A stretch of 64,000 bases of DNA, taken from contig CAWKNC010000002.1 in the NCBI GenBank assembly GCA_963851045.1, positions 1,488,001 through 1,552,000 of the forward strand, written 5' to 3'. A program made the translations under genes and the position numbers. Within the stretch, counting starts at the first letter, position 1, and each line of letters begins with the position of its first letter. Below the pieces are notes generated by a model, which ran no database searches, was not told where the DNA came from, and worked only from the letters and a program-made list of their open reading frames with translations. Below, in pieces: positions 25,913-34,720 of the stretch. Source of the stretch: WHSW01 sp963851045. Lineage in GTDB: Bacteria; Actinomycetota; Thermoleophilia; Solirubrobacterales; 70-9.

Positions 25913-25980
25913 CAAGGGCCAGATTAGACCCGCTGGTCGGCGTTCTGGCGCGCTCCGGCGCCCGCCGGACGCTACCGGCC

Positions 25981-28459
25981 CTAGCCGCGTTTGACCCTCA
26001 CCGCTTGCTTGGCCGCAAGCAGCCCCGGGGCGCTCACCGTGAGCTTGGCCTTCCCTGCCTTCGTCGGTCGCAGCCTCGTGACGATGCGCCCCTGACCGTC
26101 GCCGACGACTTGGACCGAGCCGAGCGCGCCGCTGCCGCTGAGGACCGGGTATGAGACGGAGGCCCCGAAGACATCGCTGACGCGGATCCTGACCTTCGAT
26201 CTCTTGTCGACGCGAAGCTTGCGCGGAAGGCCGCGGATCTCCATCGGGATCCCGGCCACGGACTTGATCCGCTCGCCGTCGAACTTGAACTTCTTCGGAA
26301 GCAGGGCGCTTCCCGAGACCTTGATCGTCTGCTTCTCGCCCTTCGCGGACTTGAACTCGGCGACTCTGACCGCAGCGCCGCTGCGCGCCTCAAGCTCGAC
26401 CTCCCCCTTGCCGGTACCGGCCAGCGTCAGCCTGTAATCGCCGGTGGGGACGACGATGAAATCCTCGCCGCCGGCGCTCTTCGAGGCCCCTGGGGCGCCG
26501 TCGACGCGATTGCCCTTGACGTCGAAGCCGATCTTTCGCCCCGACGAGTCGGTCAGCATCAGATGGACGGGCGAGTGCGACGTGAAGGTCATCGTCTCAC
26601 CGTTGCCCTGCAGGCATCCCCCAAGCCCATCGCTCACAGGCAACGGCCAGCGCATGAAGCTGCGCGGGTCGGAGCGGACGATCGAGATCGAATTGCCGGC
26701 CGCCCACGCCTCGAGGGTCGGCATCGCGCTGACCCCACCCGGGAGTCCGGTGAGGAAGAGGTCGTCGAGGACGAAGGCCGTGTTGGAGGGCGAGAGCGTG
26801 CCCAGGCTCGGCTCGGCGGGCGGTGCACCGAGCTTGAAGAACGCTATGCCGCTCTTGTCACCAGCCTTCACGGGCACGGCGTCGATGCCGGAAAAGGGGT
26901 CGCCCTGAATTCCGCGAGAGGCGCCCAGGTACTCGATCACGGCTGCCTGGCTGGCGAAAAAGGGCTCACCGTCACCCGCGGCGCGGTTGAGCTCCGCTCG
27001 GATCTCCGGCTCGCTGTAGGAGGTCCCGGGAGGTGGTGAGAACGGAATCTCGTGAAAGAAGATCGACGAGAAGTCGTCGGGCTCGCGGAAGCCGGACAGG
27101 CTGAAGCTGCCCGCCTCCGTCCCGGGGAAGAGCTCGAAGCTGACCGCCCCGCTCGAGTCGGTGATCGTGTCGGGCTCAGGAAGCCCGACGAGGCTGACCG
27201 AGTTGTCGGCGTTGACGCCGAACGGCCAGATCGGCCGCGTCGCGCCGGCGGACGTGCAGATGACCGCGCGCGGCTCGGCGCCGGTATCGGGATCGATCTG
27301 CAGCTGTACGTCCGGCGCCGGGTCGCCGGCTTGGGTCGTCGCGCGCACCGTGATCGGGTAACGGGAGACGCCGTCGGCGCGTAGCGTGGGCGCCAACGCC
27401 GTCTCCGCACGGCTCTCGGGCACCTCGACCTTGAACTGCAGGCGGCGATCGAGCTCGAAGTCGACCTTGGCCGAGTTCTCCTGGCCGGGGCCGCCCAGGG
27501 TCACGTCCGCCGCGGTACCACCGCTGACGGATCCGTCGGCGAACTTGGCGTAGTAGATCTCGTAGGGACCGCGACCTGAGCCCCTGGCGGTGAGCTCGTA
27601 GGTTCCCGGGTCGCTGAGGCTCAACTCGTAGCGACCGTCCTGCCCGGTCGTCTCGGCCTTCGATTCGGGTCCGGTCACGCCCACCCGCACACCCTTGACA
27701 CCGCGGCCGAACTCGTCGGTGATGGTCCCCTCGATGGACAGCAGATCCTGCTCGACGAAATTGACGACCTCCGACTTTGGCCGTCTTCACCTGGACCGAT
27801 GTCGAGTTCTTGCAGCCGCTGCGTCCGACCACACAGCTGTTGGCGGGTCCCTCGACCTGATAGCGGCCCGGCTTCACCTTCTCTCCGAAGGCCCCGTTTG
27901 ACTTTGTCTGAGTGCGGATGTTCTTCGGGCCGGTGATCTTGATCGCCGCGGCCCCCACCGGTGTGGCATCGGGCTTCGTCACCGTCCCGACGATCTGCGA
28001 ATCACATTTGTCAGCGGGCTGCCCCTGGCGAAAGACCGGTGCCTCCTCGCAGAAGTTGGCCGTGAAGCTCTTGACCGTGAACCTGGCTAAGTCGTTGGCG
28101 AGTCCGCCGCAGCCGCCGCCGCTGGCCTGGTATGTCAGCGCCTGGCGATGCAGGCCCTTGGCGACAGGAGGTACGCCCCCGAACTCGCCCTCGGACTCCG
28201 CGTCGTACGGCGGATAGGTCAGTGGCGTTCCGAAGAAGCCGCGCGTGTCATCGATTCTCACCGTGTAGGAATCGGCCCCGGGGAGCTCCGACCACTCGAA
28301 GAAGGTCGATCGCTGGCAGCCTCCCTCCTCGGCGACGTCCTTCTGTGTGAGCGCGCCGAAATGCTTGACGCTGTAGCCCGAGGCCGGGGGCGAAGCCACG
28401 ATCAGACCGATCGAGGCGAGCAGCAACGACACTGCGAGAAGCGGTTTTCGCGGCGCCAT
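25981..28459 (-). pseudogene. Large secreted multidomain surface protein with one frameshift
   Basis: The precursor starts with a signal peptide (LLAVSLLLASIGLIVASPPA). It contains carboxypeptidase-regulatory/Cna-B-like beta domains: VGTVTKPDATPVGAAAIKIT, then IEGTITDEFGRGVKGVRVGV with GQDGRYELSLSDPGTYELTA. A long Ig-like and C-terminal basic beta region follows, ending AKLTVSAPGLLAAKQAVRVK. The frame changes at TTT 27776-27778 (AAA on the coding strand), where removing one A gives AKSEVVNFVEQDL and an uninterrupted protein of about 826 residues. Probably a cell-surface or exported structural protein. The lone homopolymer indel may be an error. Confidence 0.78.
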
Positions 28460-28495
28460 CCGCCCGCAAACCTAATCGCTCCATGTGCCTGGATC

Positions 28496-28515
28496 AATAC
28501 GCAGAAGTGCGTATT
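28496..28515. promoter_or_regulatory. Perfect 8-bp inverted repeat upstream of the secreted surface protein
   Basis: AATACGCA and TGCGTATT flank a 4-base GAAG loop, 37 bases upstream of the minus-strand start at 28459. It is AT-richer than its surroundings. It could be an operator or part of the promoter. Confidence 0.4.
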
Positions 28516-28632
28516 TACCGAGCGACCGAGCCTCCTAGGCGGGCGCCAATGTCCAGGTCAACGGGAAGGGAGAACGCCCGCGTCCCATAAAGACTGAGCC
28601 GGTAGACCTCGTCGTCGGCGCGAGCGGCGCGG

Positions 28633-28968
28633 TCAGGCCGTGCCGTCCGGGCCTTTGTCTGGCTCGCCCTCGCCAAGGTTGTCGGCGACCGGATCTTTCG
28701 GTGCGGCACCAGGTTCAGCGGGCGCAGGTGGCGGCGCGGCCTCGGCCACCGGCGCGGCCTGCGCAGTCGGATCCGCAGCGGTGCCGGCAATCTCGTCGCC
28801 GTCGCCCGGATTCTTGACCGCCTCGACAGCCTCCTTAGCCTTGTCCTTGAGGCTGCCCTCGCCAGTGGCAATCTCGCGAAGCTCCTGAGCGTCCTCCTTG
28901 AGGCTGTCGACGCCGCCGCGGCCCTCGACCGCCTGTTTTGCCTTATCCGCAAGTCTCTTGAAGTCCAT
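28633..28968 (-). CDS. Helical/Pro-Ala-rich small protein, Rv0909-type antitoxin-like N-terminus
   Basis: The 111-residue protein starts MDFKRLADKAKQAVEGRGGV, a Lys/Ala-rich amphipathic helix similar to the short MT0933/Rv0909-like antitoxin family. It continues with AKEAVEAVKNPGDGDEIAGT and a Pro/Ala-rich tail. No toxin gene is adjacent. A clear AGGAGAG ribosome-binding site precedes the ATG. The family assignment is tentative; it may simply be a small cytoplasmic stress-type protein. Confidence 0.55.
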   Translation of the reverse strand: MDFKRLADKAKQAVEGRGGVDSLKEDAQELREIATGEGSLKDKAKEAVEAVKNPGDGDEIAGTAADPTAQAAPVAEAAPPPAPAEPGAAPKDPVADNLGEGEPDKGPDGTA

Positions 28969-29043
28969 ATCTCTCCTCGGTTGAGGCCATGCCCTACCGC
29001 AGGTTAGGGGTACCCACTTCGTTCGCCTCTAGACTCGGGCGCA

Positions 29044-29117
<74 letters not shown>

Positions 29118-29627
29118 TTGGCGGGTAATCCCCGCACCACTCCGCATTGGCACGAATCATGCGGGTGGCTCCCGACTTGCGGGGCCATGCGGGGCGGTTC
29201 GCGGTCACTCTCCGATGCAGTACCGATGCACCCGCTCCCGCTGCGTCGGAGATTCACCCTGTAGGCGCAACGGTCTAACCCGGCCAACGCCTCCCGGCTC
29301 CGCCCCGGTGGCGGCTGCATACCCGAGGACGCCGAGAGGTGAGCTGCTAGCGGACGGCTAGCGCAGGTGGAGAGTGAGGATTCCCGTGGCGGTAGCCCCT
29401 GCGGGTTTGAAAATCCGGACCTGTCGCTGGGCCGGGATGGTCAGAGGGATCGGTTTTGGTTGGGAACCTCCTCACGAGTTTGACTGCTGGCCTGGTGCAC
29501 GCCTCGGCTCCGTGGCTCCGTTACCGAGCAGGCGAGGACGCATCGCTCCCGGTTGGGAGTGGTGCGTCCTCTTCCGTCCTCCACCCCGAGCAGAAACAGC
29601 GACAACCCCAGTCAGTCAGGAGAACCC
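29118..29627. other. 510-bp non-coding stretch downstream of tRNA-Pro
   Basis: No supported gene on either strand. It contains the strong hairpin at 29534-29571. I looked for a second copy of the tRNA 3' end (CAGTCGCCCCGA) as an attachment site and did not notice one. Confidence 0.5.
29534..29571 (+). terminator. Strong 17-bp hairpin with GGTT loop
   Basis: Left arm 29534-29550 and right arm 29555-29571 pair along 17 bases with two G-U wobbles, closing on a 4-base loop (29551-29554). The downstream bases are pyrimidine-rich (CTTCCGTCCTCC). It may be a terminator, or a structured leader ending 56 bases before a small ORF at 29628. Confidence 0.6.
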
Positions 29628-29753
29628 ATGAACCCGAACACCGACCACACCAAAAGCCTCGACGGCCCGACCGACGCCGACCGCCTGGAGCTGCTCGAAG
29701 CATCGAGAAACGCATCCCCGAGCTGGACCTCGCCGAGCAGGCGACCGAGTGGA
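29628..29753 (+). CDS. Small ORF (41 aa), unknown; possibly frameshifted
   Basis: ATG with AGGAG seven bases upstream; begins MNPNTDHTKSLDGPTDADRL. After LELLEA the second frame continues with SIEKRIPELDLAEQATEWMR, which is more protein-like (helical, charged) than the stated frame. A one-base indel near 29697-29703 may therefore split a product of roughly 60-70 residues. No family recognised. Confidence 0.35.
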
Positions 29754-29781
29754 TGAGACGGGACGATGGGCATGAGGAGGC

Positions 29782-29958
29782 GTGCTCGTCGACGGCGGCA
29801 GGATCGACGGCGGCGACGGCGCGTCCATCGCCAACGCCGGCGACGACCTGCACAGTCGTTGGCAGCCTCGCGCCGCTGGCGCCGATCGTCGGGTGCGTGT
29901 GATCACGCCGGACGGGAGGCGCCACCTAGCCCGCGTCGAGCGCGATCCGCTGCCATAG
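29782..29958 (+). CDS. Small ORF (58 aa), unknown
   Basis: GTG at 29782 gives VLVDGGRIDGGDGASIANAG then DDLHSRWQPRAAGADRRVRV and ITPDGRRHLARVERDPLP. Codon usage is high GC3 like real genes here, and the ITPDGRR...RVERDPLP end is protein-like. GAGGAG lies very close to the GTG. Its size and the tRNA neighbourhood suggest mobile-element origin, but nothing is diagnostic. Confidence 0.35.
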   Translation: MLVDGGRIDGGDGASIANAGDDLHSRWQPRAAGADRRVRVITPDGRRHLARVERDPLP

Positions 29959-30039
29959 CTCTGCGTTTCTTGAGGAACCCGCGGCGGAGCTATAGGGTGT
30001 CGCCTCGTCGGAGTTGTCAGGTGGGAGGAGGACGTCGTC

Positions 30040-30564
30040 GTGAAACCAATTCGGTGGTGGACGGTGCCCCTGTTGCTTGTTGTCGCGCTCGGGACCATGG
30101 GCGCCTCGGGAGAAGGCTGCGGAGACACCGGCGGCGGTGGCAATGGCGGCGGGGGCGGCAATGTCAGCAACGGTGGAAGTGCGAGCGGCAGCGGAAATGC
30201 CAGCAATGGTGGAAGTGGCAGCGGCGGCAGTGGCAACAGCCAACAGGCCGAGCAGCCTGAGTCGAACGAGCCCGAGCTGACCTCAAGTCAGGAGAACGCC
30301 TTGCAGACGGCGGAGGACTATCTCGGCCTCCAGGGCTTCTCCAAGTCCGGCCTGATCGAGCAGGTGTCGTTCGAGGGTTACTCAAAGGCTGACGCGAACT
30401 TCGCCGTGAACAACGTCGATGCGGACTGGAAGGCAGAGGCCGTCGAGGCGGCTGAGGACTACCTGGACCTCCAGTCGTTCTCCGAGTCCGCGTTGATCGA
30501 GCAGTTGGAGTTCGAAGGGTTTACAGCCGAGGAGGCGCATTACGCAGTCGGCAAGGCGTACTGA
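30040..30564 (+). CDS. Ltp-like exported protein with two host-cell-surface-exposed lipoprotein repeats
   Basis: The 174-residue precursor has an export signal (WWTVPLLLVVALGTMG) and a Gly/Ser/Asn-rich spacer (residues 31-70). Two roughly 45-residue tandem helix-turn repeats follow: ALQTAEDYLGLQGFSKSGLI...NFAVNNV and AVEAAEDYLDLQSFSESALI...HYAVGKAY. This repeat is the Ltp domain known from a Streptococcus phage lipoprotein that blocks superinfecting phage DNA entry; bacterial copies are widespread and of unknown role. A Cys follows GEG, not a textbook lipobox. Confidence 0.8.
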   Translation: MKPIRWWTVPLLLVVALGTMGASGEGCGDTGGGGNGGGGGNVSNGGSASGSGNASNGGSGSGGSGNSQQAEQPESNEPELTSSQENALQTAEDYLGLQGFSKSGLIEQVSFEGYSKADANFAVNNVDADWKAEAVEAAEDYLDLQSFSESALIEQLEFEGFTAEEAHYAVGKAY

Positions 30565-30611
30565 CCGTGACCGTCGCTCGCCTCGCTTAGCGCGACGGAT
30601 AGTGTCGAAGC

Positions 30612-30722
30612 ATGCTGGTTGACCCACCCGTGGTCCGAGTCAAAGTGATCCTCGGAGTTGGTCAACCAAGCAGGAGGTTCGCTCGCCTGAACCGATCCCA
30701 CGTCCCGACGCGGAAGCGATGA
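30612..30722 (+). CDS. Tentative small ORF (36 aa)
   Basis: ATG at 30612 reads MLVDPPVVRVKVILGVGQPS and ends in a basic tail; its stop overlaps (ATGA) the ATG of a second tiny ORF at 30719. No strong ribosome-binding site. Reported mainly because the four-base overlap is the usual coupling pattern in this genome. Confidence 0.2.
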   Translation: MLVDPPVVRVKVILGVGQPSRRFARLNRSHVPTRKR

Positions 30723-30811
30723 TTGCCGCGATCCGGAAAGCTCGCGAAGGACAGATGGACTTGAACCTCGCTTTGCTAGCCGCGAGCGGTGAGGACGTGG
30801 CAGCCGCCTAG
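30719..30811 (+). CDS. Tentative small ORF (30 aa)
   Basis: Starts MIAAIRKAREGQMDLNLALL and ends GEDVAAA. It resembles the C-terminal helix of a small antitoxin-like or regulatory protein. It ends on the same bases where the convergent ORF at 30808-30966 stops. It could instead be the tail of a longer product broken upstream. Confidence 0.25.
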   Translation: MIAAIRKAREGQMDLNLALLAASGEDVAAA

Positions 30812-30966
30812 TCGGGCGTGCCCTGATTCGTCAGCGTGATCATTCCGAGCTGCTTCAGGGCGTCGATGATCTCCTCCAGGGTCCGCTGCGGGTCGTCGGG
30901 GTCGATCTCGATGTAGGCGATCGCCGCGCCGCGCACGACCACGACGTCGTCAGTGCTGAACTCCAC
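30808..30966 (-). CDS. Small acidic protein (52 aa), unknown
   Basis: The GTG start gives MEFSTDDVVVVRGAAIAYIE then IDPDDPQRTLEEIIDALKQL and a short tail. The strand-strand-helix pattern and third-position GC support a real gene. The same frame extends about 20 codons further upstream without a start (WDSPLAYGPAVQRRR), so a longer protein may have lost its beginning. Confidence 0.45.
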   Translation of the reverse strand: MEFSTDDVVVVRGAAIAYIEIDPDDPQRTLEEIIDALKQLGMITLTNQGTPD

Positions 30967-31047
30967 GCGCCGCCGCTGAACCGCGGGCCCGTAAGCGAGA
31001 GGAGAGTCCCATCGGGCCCGCGGCCCTGATCAGCGGAACGACTACGC

Positions 31048-32040
31048 CTAGGTGCGGCCCCGACTGGCTCGCGCCCAGACATCGAGCCCGACGGCGATGA
31101 GGATGATCAGTCCCTGGACGAGCGACTGGTAGAAGGGGTCAATATTGAGCAGGTTGAACCCGTTACCGATCATGGCTATAAGCAGGATCCCAAGGACCGA
31201 TCGCCAAACCGCTCCTTCGCCGCCGGCAATGCTCGTGCCGCCCACAACGATGGCTGCGATAGCGGTCAGCTCAAATCCGATGCCGCCTTGCGCCTGCCCT
31301 GTGGCATCTTTGGAGGCGGCTATTAAGCCCGCCAGTGCCGCGCACAGCCCGCTGATGGCGAACGTCGCCGCGCGGACGAAGTTGACCCGGACACCTGAGA
31401 GTCGCGCCGCCTCCGTGTTTCCTCCGACTGCGTAGATGTAGCGGCCGAAAGCGGTCTTACTTAGGACGACCGTGAGGAGGATCGCGACGGCGGCAAAGAT
31501 CCAGACCGCAATGTCGACGTCGTAGAAGGTGTACTGGCCGAGGTAGGTGAAGTCCGGGTCAGTGACCGTGATCAAGAAGGCCGAGGTGATCAAGGTGGCG
31601 ATCCCGCGAAAGATGTAACCGGTCGCCAGGGTTGCGATAAAAGTGTTAACGCGGATGTAGGTCACGATCAGCCCGTTGGCAATCCCGCAAATCAAGCCGA
31701 CGAGCAGGCCGACCGTTAGGCCAAGGACCGGATCCGTTTCGTTCGCCAGCTTTGCCGCGACAACCCCGCTAAGGGCGAAGATCGCTCCGACTGAGAGGTC
31801 GAATCCGCCGGCAATGATCACCAGGGTCCCACCACAGGCGATGATCGCCAGGGGCGCATTCTGGTTGAGGATGTTGAGCAGATTCGTGCTGGTCAGAAAC
31901 GCATCCGAGGCAATCGAGAGCGTGATGAACAACGCCAGGAAAGCGACGACGATTCCGTAGTCGCGGAATAGGTGCAGACCGAATCGACGCTCCGGCTGGT
32001 CGGGCACCTCCGGCGCCGGAGTTGTCGCCGCGGCACTCAT
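31048..32040 (-). CDS. ABC transporter permease, ribose/xylose (RbsC) family
   Basis: The 330-residue membrane protein of the BPD_transp_2 type has about eight to ten helices. It includes LLNILNQNAPLAIIACGGTL, GGFDLSVGAIFALSG and GGTSIAGGEGAVWRSVLG (the EAA-like region). It pairs with the double-domain ATPase and periplasmic-type binding protein upstream. Family substrates are sugars, but relatives also move nucleosides, autoinducer-2 and other polyols. Here the company of hydantoinase genes suggests a nitrogen compound. Its ATG overlaps the ATPase stop. Confidence 0.9.
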   Translation of the reverse strand: MSAAATTPAPEVPDQPERRFGLHLFRDYGIVVAFLALFITLSIASDAFLTSTNLLNILNQNAPLAIIACGGTLVIIAGGFDLSVGAIFALSGVVAAKLANETDPVLGLTVGLLVGLICGIANGLIVTYIRVNTFIATLATGYIFRGIATLITSAFLITVTDPDFTYLGQYTFYDVDIAVWIFAAVAILLTVVLSKTAFGRYIYAVGGNTEAARLSGVRVNFVRAATFAISGLCAALAGLIAASKDATGQAQGGIGFELTAIAAIVVGGTSIAGGEGAVWRSVLGILLIAMIGNGFNLLNIDPFYQSLVQGLIILIAVGLDVWARASRGRT

Positions 32041-33593
32041 GCCGGCACCTGACTTTCGGTGCCAAAGGCGGCGTGCATAACGCCATCCTCGGTTGCCTCT
32101 CCGCGCGGCAAGTCCGCGACCACGCTGCCATTGCGCATGACAAGCACGCGATGGGCCATCCCAAGGACCTCTGGGAGCTCAGAGGAGATCATCAATATCC
32201 CGAGACCCTCCTTGGCCAGCCGTGCCAGCACCTCGTAGATCGCGAATTTCGCGCCGACGTCAACACCTCGAGTCGGCTCATCGGCAAGCAAAACGCGAGG
32301 CTCAGTGCCAAGCCATTTGCCGAAAAGGACCTTCTGTTGATTACCACCGGAGAGCGTGTTGACGATCCGCTTCGGACGACGCGGCCGAATGTCCATCGAG
32401 TCCATCTGTGTCTGGACCTGGCGCCGGGCTGCGCTGCCGTCGACACCTCCCCACCACGATTTCAGCCGGGGCAGGTTCGCAAGCGTCAGGTTCTCCTCCA
32501 CGGACTGGCCGACGACCAAGCCCGACTCCTTGCGGCTCTCGGGCAGCAAAGCCACCCCACCACGTACTGCGTCGCGCGGCGTGCGGAAGCTGACCGCAGT
32601 ACCTAGCACCTCGACCGCGCCGCTGTGGTCGTCGGCTCCAAAGATCGCGCGAACCATCTCGGTCCGCCCGCTGCCGACTAGGCCGGCGACGCCGACGATT
32701 TCTCCGGCGCGCAAGTCAAGCGAGACGTCGTGGAGCACTTCGTTCGACAAGCCTTCGACACGAAGCACCGTCTTCGCTTCGGGTCCCGGCGCCGGAGGTA
32801 AGTCAGGAAAGACCTCGGCAAGACTGCGACCGAGCATCTGCTCGACGATCTGGGAGGCCTCGATCTCGCCAGTCGGCCAGGTGCCGACCAAGCGTCCGTT
32901 ACGCAACACCGTCACACGTTCGGAAATCGCCTTGACCTCCTCCAGGCGGTGCGAGACGAAAATGATCGTCGCCCCACCGCGCTTGAGATCGCGGATTGTC
33001 TCGAAAAGGCCGGCAACCTCATCTGGTCCAAGAGCAGCCGTGGGCTCGTCCATAACGATGATGCGAGCCTCGCGCACGACGGCACGCAGAATCTCAACCT
33101 TCTGCTGATCGGCGACGCTAAGTCCGCCTACCGCGTCATCGGGGCGTAGGTGAAAGCCCATCTCCTCCTGCACCTCGGCAAGCCGAGCCCGCATGCGGCG
33201 AGGTGACGGCAGTCCGCGCGAGCGTAGTTCGATGCCGAGAAAGACGTTCTCAACCACCGACCGCGCCGGGACCAGCGCGATCTCTTGCTGGATCGCGGCC
33301 ACTCCGTCGCCGAGCGCCTCATGCGGCGACCGGTAGGCGCGTTCGCTTCCGAGGACCTCAAGCGTGCCCTCGTCGTGGCGCACTGCGCCACTGATTATCT
33401 TGCCGAGAGTCGACTTGCCGGCTCCGTTTTCCCCGACCAAGGCGTGGACGGAGCCAGTCTCGATATCGAGACTGACCTCAGCCAGAGCCGTAACCCCGGC
33501 GTAGCGCTTCACGACACCGCGAAGCGCTACCGCCGGGGCCTCCGACCTCGCGGCCGGAGGGCTGCCTAGATCCTCAGGCAGACCACTGACCAT
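32037..33593 (-). CDS. ABC transporter ATPase with two nucleotide-binding domains (RbsA/MglA type)
   Basis: Two ATPase domains lie in one 518-residue chain. The first has Walker A GENGAGKST, a signature GLSVADQQKVEILRA and Walker B IIVMDEPTAALG. The second has the atypical GLVGSGRTEM, TLSGGNQQKVLFGKWL and VLLADEPTRGVDVGAK. ATG at 33593 (MVSGLPEDLG) was chosen because an upstream GTG-type extension would overlap the binding-protein gene by over 200 bases. The gene overlaps that gene's end by 20 bases. Confidence 0.92.
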   Translation of the reverse strand: MVSGLPEDLGSPPAARSEAPAVALRGVVKRYAGVTALAEVSLDIETGSVHALVGENGAGKSTLGKIISGAVRHDEGTLEVLGSERAYRSPHEALGDGVAAIQQEIALVPARSVVENVFLGIELRSRGLPSPRRMRARLAEVQEEMGFHLRPDDAVGGLSVADQQKVEILRAVVREARIIVMDEPTAALGPDEVAGLFETIRDLKRGGATIIFVSHRLEEVKAISERVTVLRNGRLVGTWPTGEIEASQIVEQMLGRSLAEVFPDLPPAPGPEAKTVLRVEGLSNEVLHDVSLDLRAGEIVGVAGLVGSGRTEMVRAIFGADDHSGAVEVLGTAVSFRTPRDAVRGGVALLPESRKESGLVVGQSVEENLTLANLPRLKSWWGGVDGSAARRQVQTQMDSMDIRPRRPKRIVNTLSGGNQQKVLFGKWLGTEPRVLLADEPTRGVDVGAKFAIYEVLARLAKEGLGILMISSELPEVLGMAHRVLVMRNGSVVADLPRGEATEDGVMHAAFGTESQVPA

Positions 33594-34689
33594 CGAATGA
33601 CTGTTCGGCGTCCTGGTAAAAAATCGGGCCGACCGGACTCTCCTCGCGCAGAAGGATGAACGTCTCCTCCGGCTTGATGCCGCGGGCGGCATCGATTGCG
33701 ATCTCGGCCGAGTACTTGCCCTCATCAAACGGCAGATAGACGTTGGTCGAGAACCAGCGACCCTGCTCGACGGCCTCAACCCCTTGGACGGAGGTTCCGA
33801 CGCCGAGAAGGGTTACCTTGCCCTCAAGACCAGCATCCTTTACCGCGTCCTCCGATCCCAGCGTCATCTGATCGCCTGTGGTCGCGATTACGTTGACGTC
33901 GGGGTTGGCCTGGAGCATGTTTTGCGTTGCCGTCCGCGCCTGGTCGCGCAAGAAGTTCCCCTCTTGCTGAGCGACCATTTCGATGTTCTGCTCCGCGGTC
34001 GCAAGTTGCTTCTCGAATTCTTCGAGCTTCGCGGCCTCGTAGGGCAACGAATTGCCGCCTGAGATCTCAAACACCTTGCACGGGTCGGCGTCCGGGTGCT
34101 CCTCCTCGCAGGCTCGGATCGCCGCATCGGCGAGGTCCTTGCCGTCAGCAGGCTCGTCATGCCAAACGGTGGCTACAACACCATCGATCTGAGGCTCCGA
34201 GGCCGTGATATCCGGGCCGATTGGCACGTAGCCAGCAACCACCGGGATGCCCTGTGAAATGGCTTCCTTGACTGCAGGGACGACCGCGGCGCCGTCATTG
34301 GCCATGACGACATAAGCGTCGTAGTTGCCTGACGTGTTCGCATCCTCGATCTGCTTGACCTGCGCAGCTGAGTCGAACTGGCCGTCGAAGGCCTTGACGG
34401 TGACCTCTCCTCCGGTCGCCTCTTCAGCGGCCGCTTCGATGCCTTCCAGGTCAGCCTGGAAGTACGTGTTCTCGGTCGATTGCAGGAACGCTGCTAGGCG
34501 GACCGGGCGTTCGGCATCTTCCGAGATCTCGGAGACGGACTCGTCTCCTCCCTCACCGGGTCCTTCGACTCCTCCGCAGGCGACCAGCGTCAGTGCGATC
34601 ACCGCCGCGATAGCCACGCTGACTAGCGGCGCGGTTGACCGCAGCACTCCCCTCGTTGACTCCGGTTTCTCTCTCATCCTGAACTCCAT
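33574..34689 (-). CDS. ABC transporter substrate-binding lipoprotein (Peripla_BP_4)
   Basis: The 371-residue precursor has a lipoprotein signal with lipobox LTLVAC and a Gly-rich acidic linker (GGVEGPGEGGDESVSEIS). A sugar-binding-type fold follows: AAFLQSTENTYFQADLEGIE, AYVVMANDGAAVVPAVKEAI, VIATTGDQMTLGSEDAVK. GAGGAG precedes the ATG. It delivers substrate to the permease/ATPase pair encoded next. The ligand cannot be read from sequence; context favours a cyclic amide or related compound. Confidence 0.9.
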   Translation of the reverse strand: MEFRMREKPESTRGVLRSTAPLVSVAIAAVIALTLVACGGVEGPGEGGDESVSEISEDAERPVRLAAFLQSTENTYFQADLEGIEAAAEEATGGEVTVKAFDGQFDSAAQVKQIEDANTSGNYDAYVVMANDGAAVVPAVKEAISQGIPVVAGYVPIGPDITASEPQIDGVVATVWHDEPADGKDLADAAIRACEEEHPDADPCKVFEISGGNSLPYEAAKLEEFEKQLATAEQNIEMVAQQEGNFLRDQARTATQNMLQANPDVNVIATTGDQMTLGSEDAVKDAGLEGKVTLLGVGTSVQGVEAVEQGRWFSTNVYLPFDEGKYSAEIAIDAARGIKPEETFILLREESPVGPIFYQDAEQSFDGQWSA

Positions 34690-34720
34690 CCTCTCCTCGT
34701 GGTTGTTAGACCTTTAGCGG

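Noticed and set aside
29118..29627. Possible tmRNA or integrase remnant after tRNA-Pro
   Set aside because: No tmRNA ends or tag frame, and no integrase motif (R..HxxR..Y) could be found on either strand.
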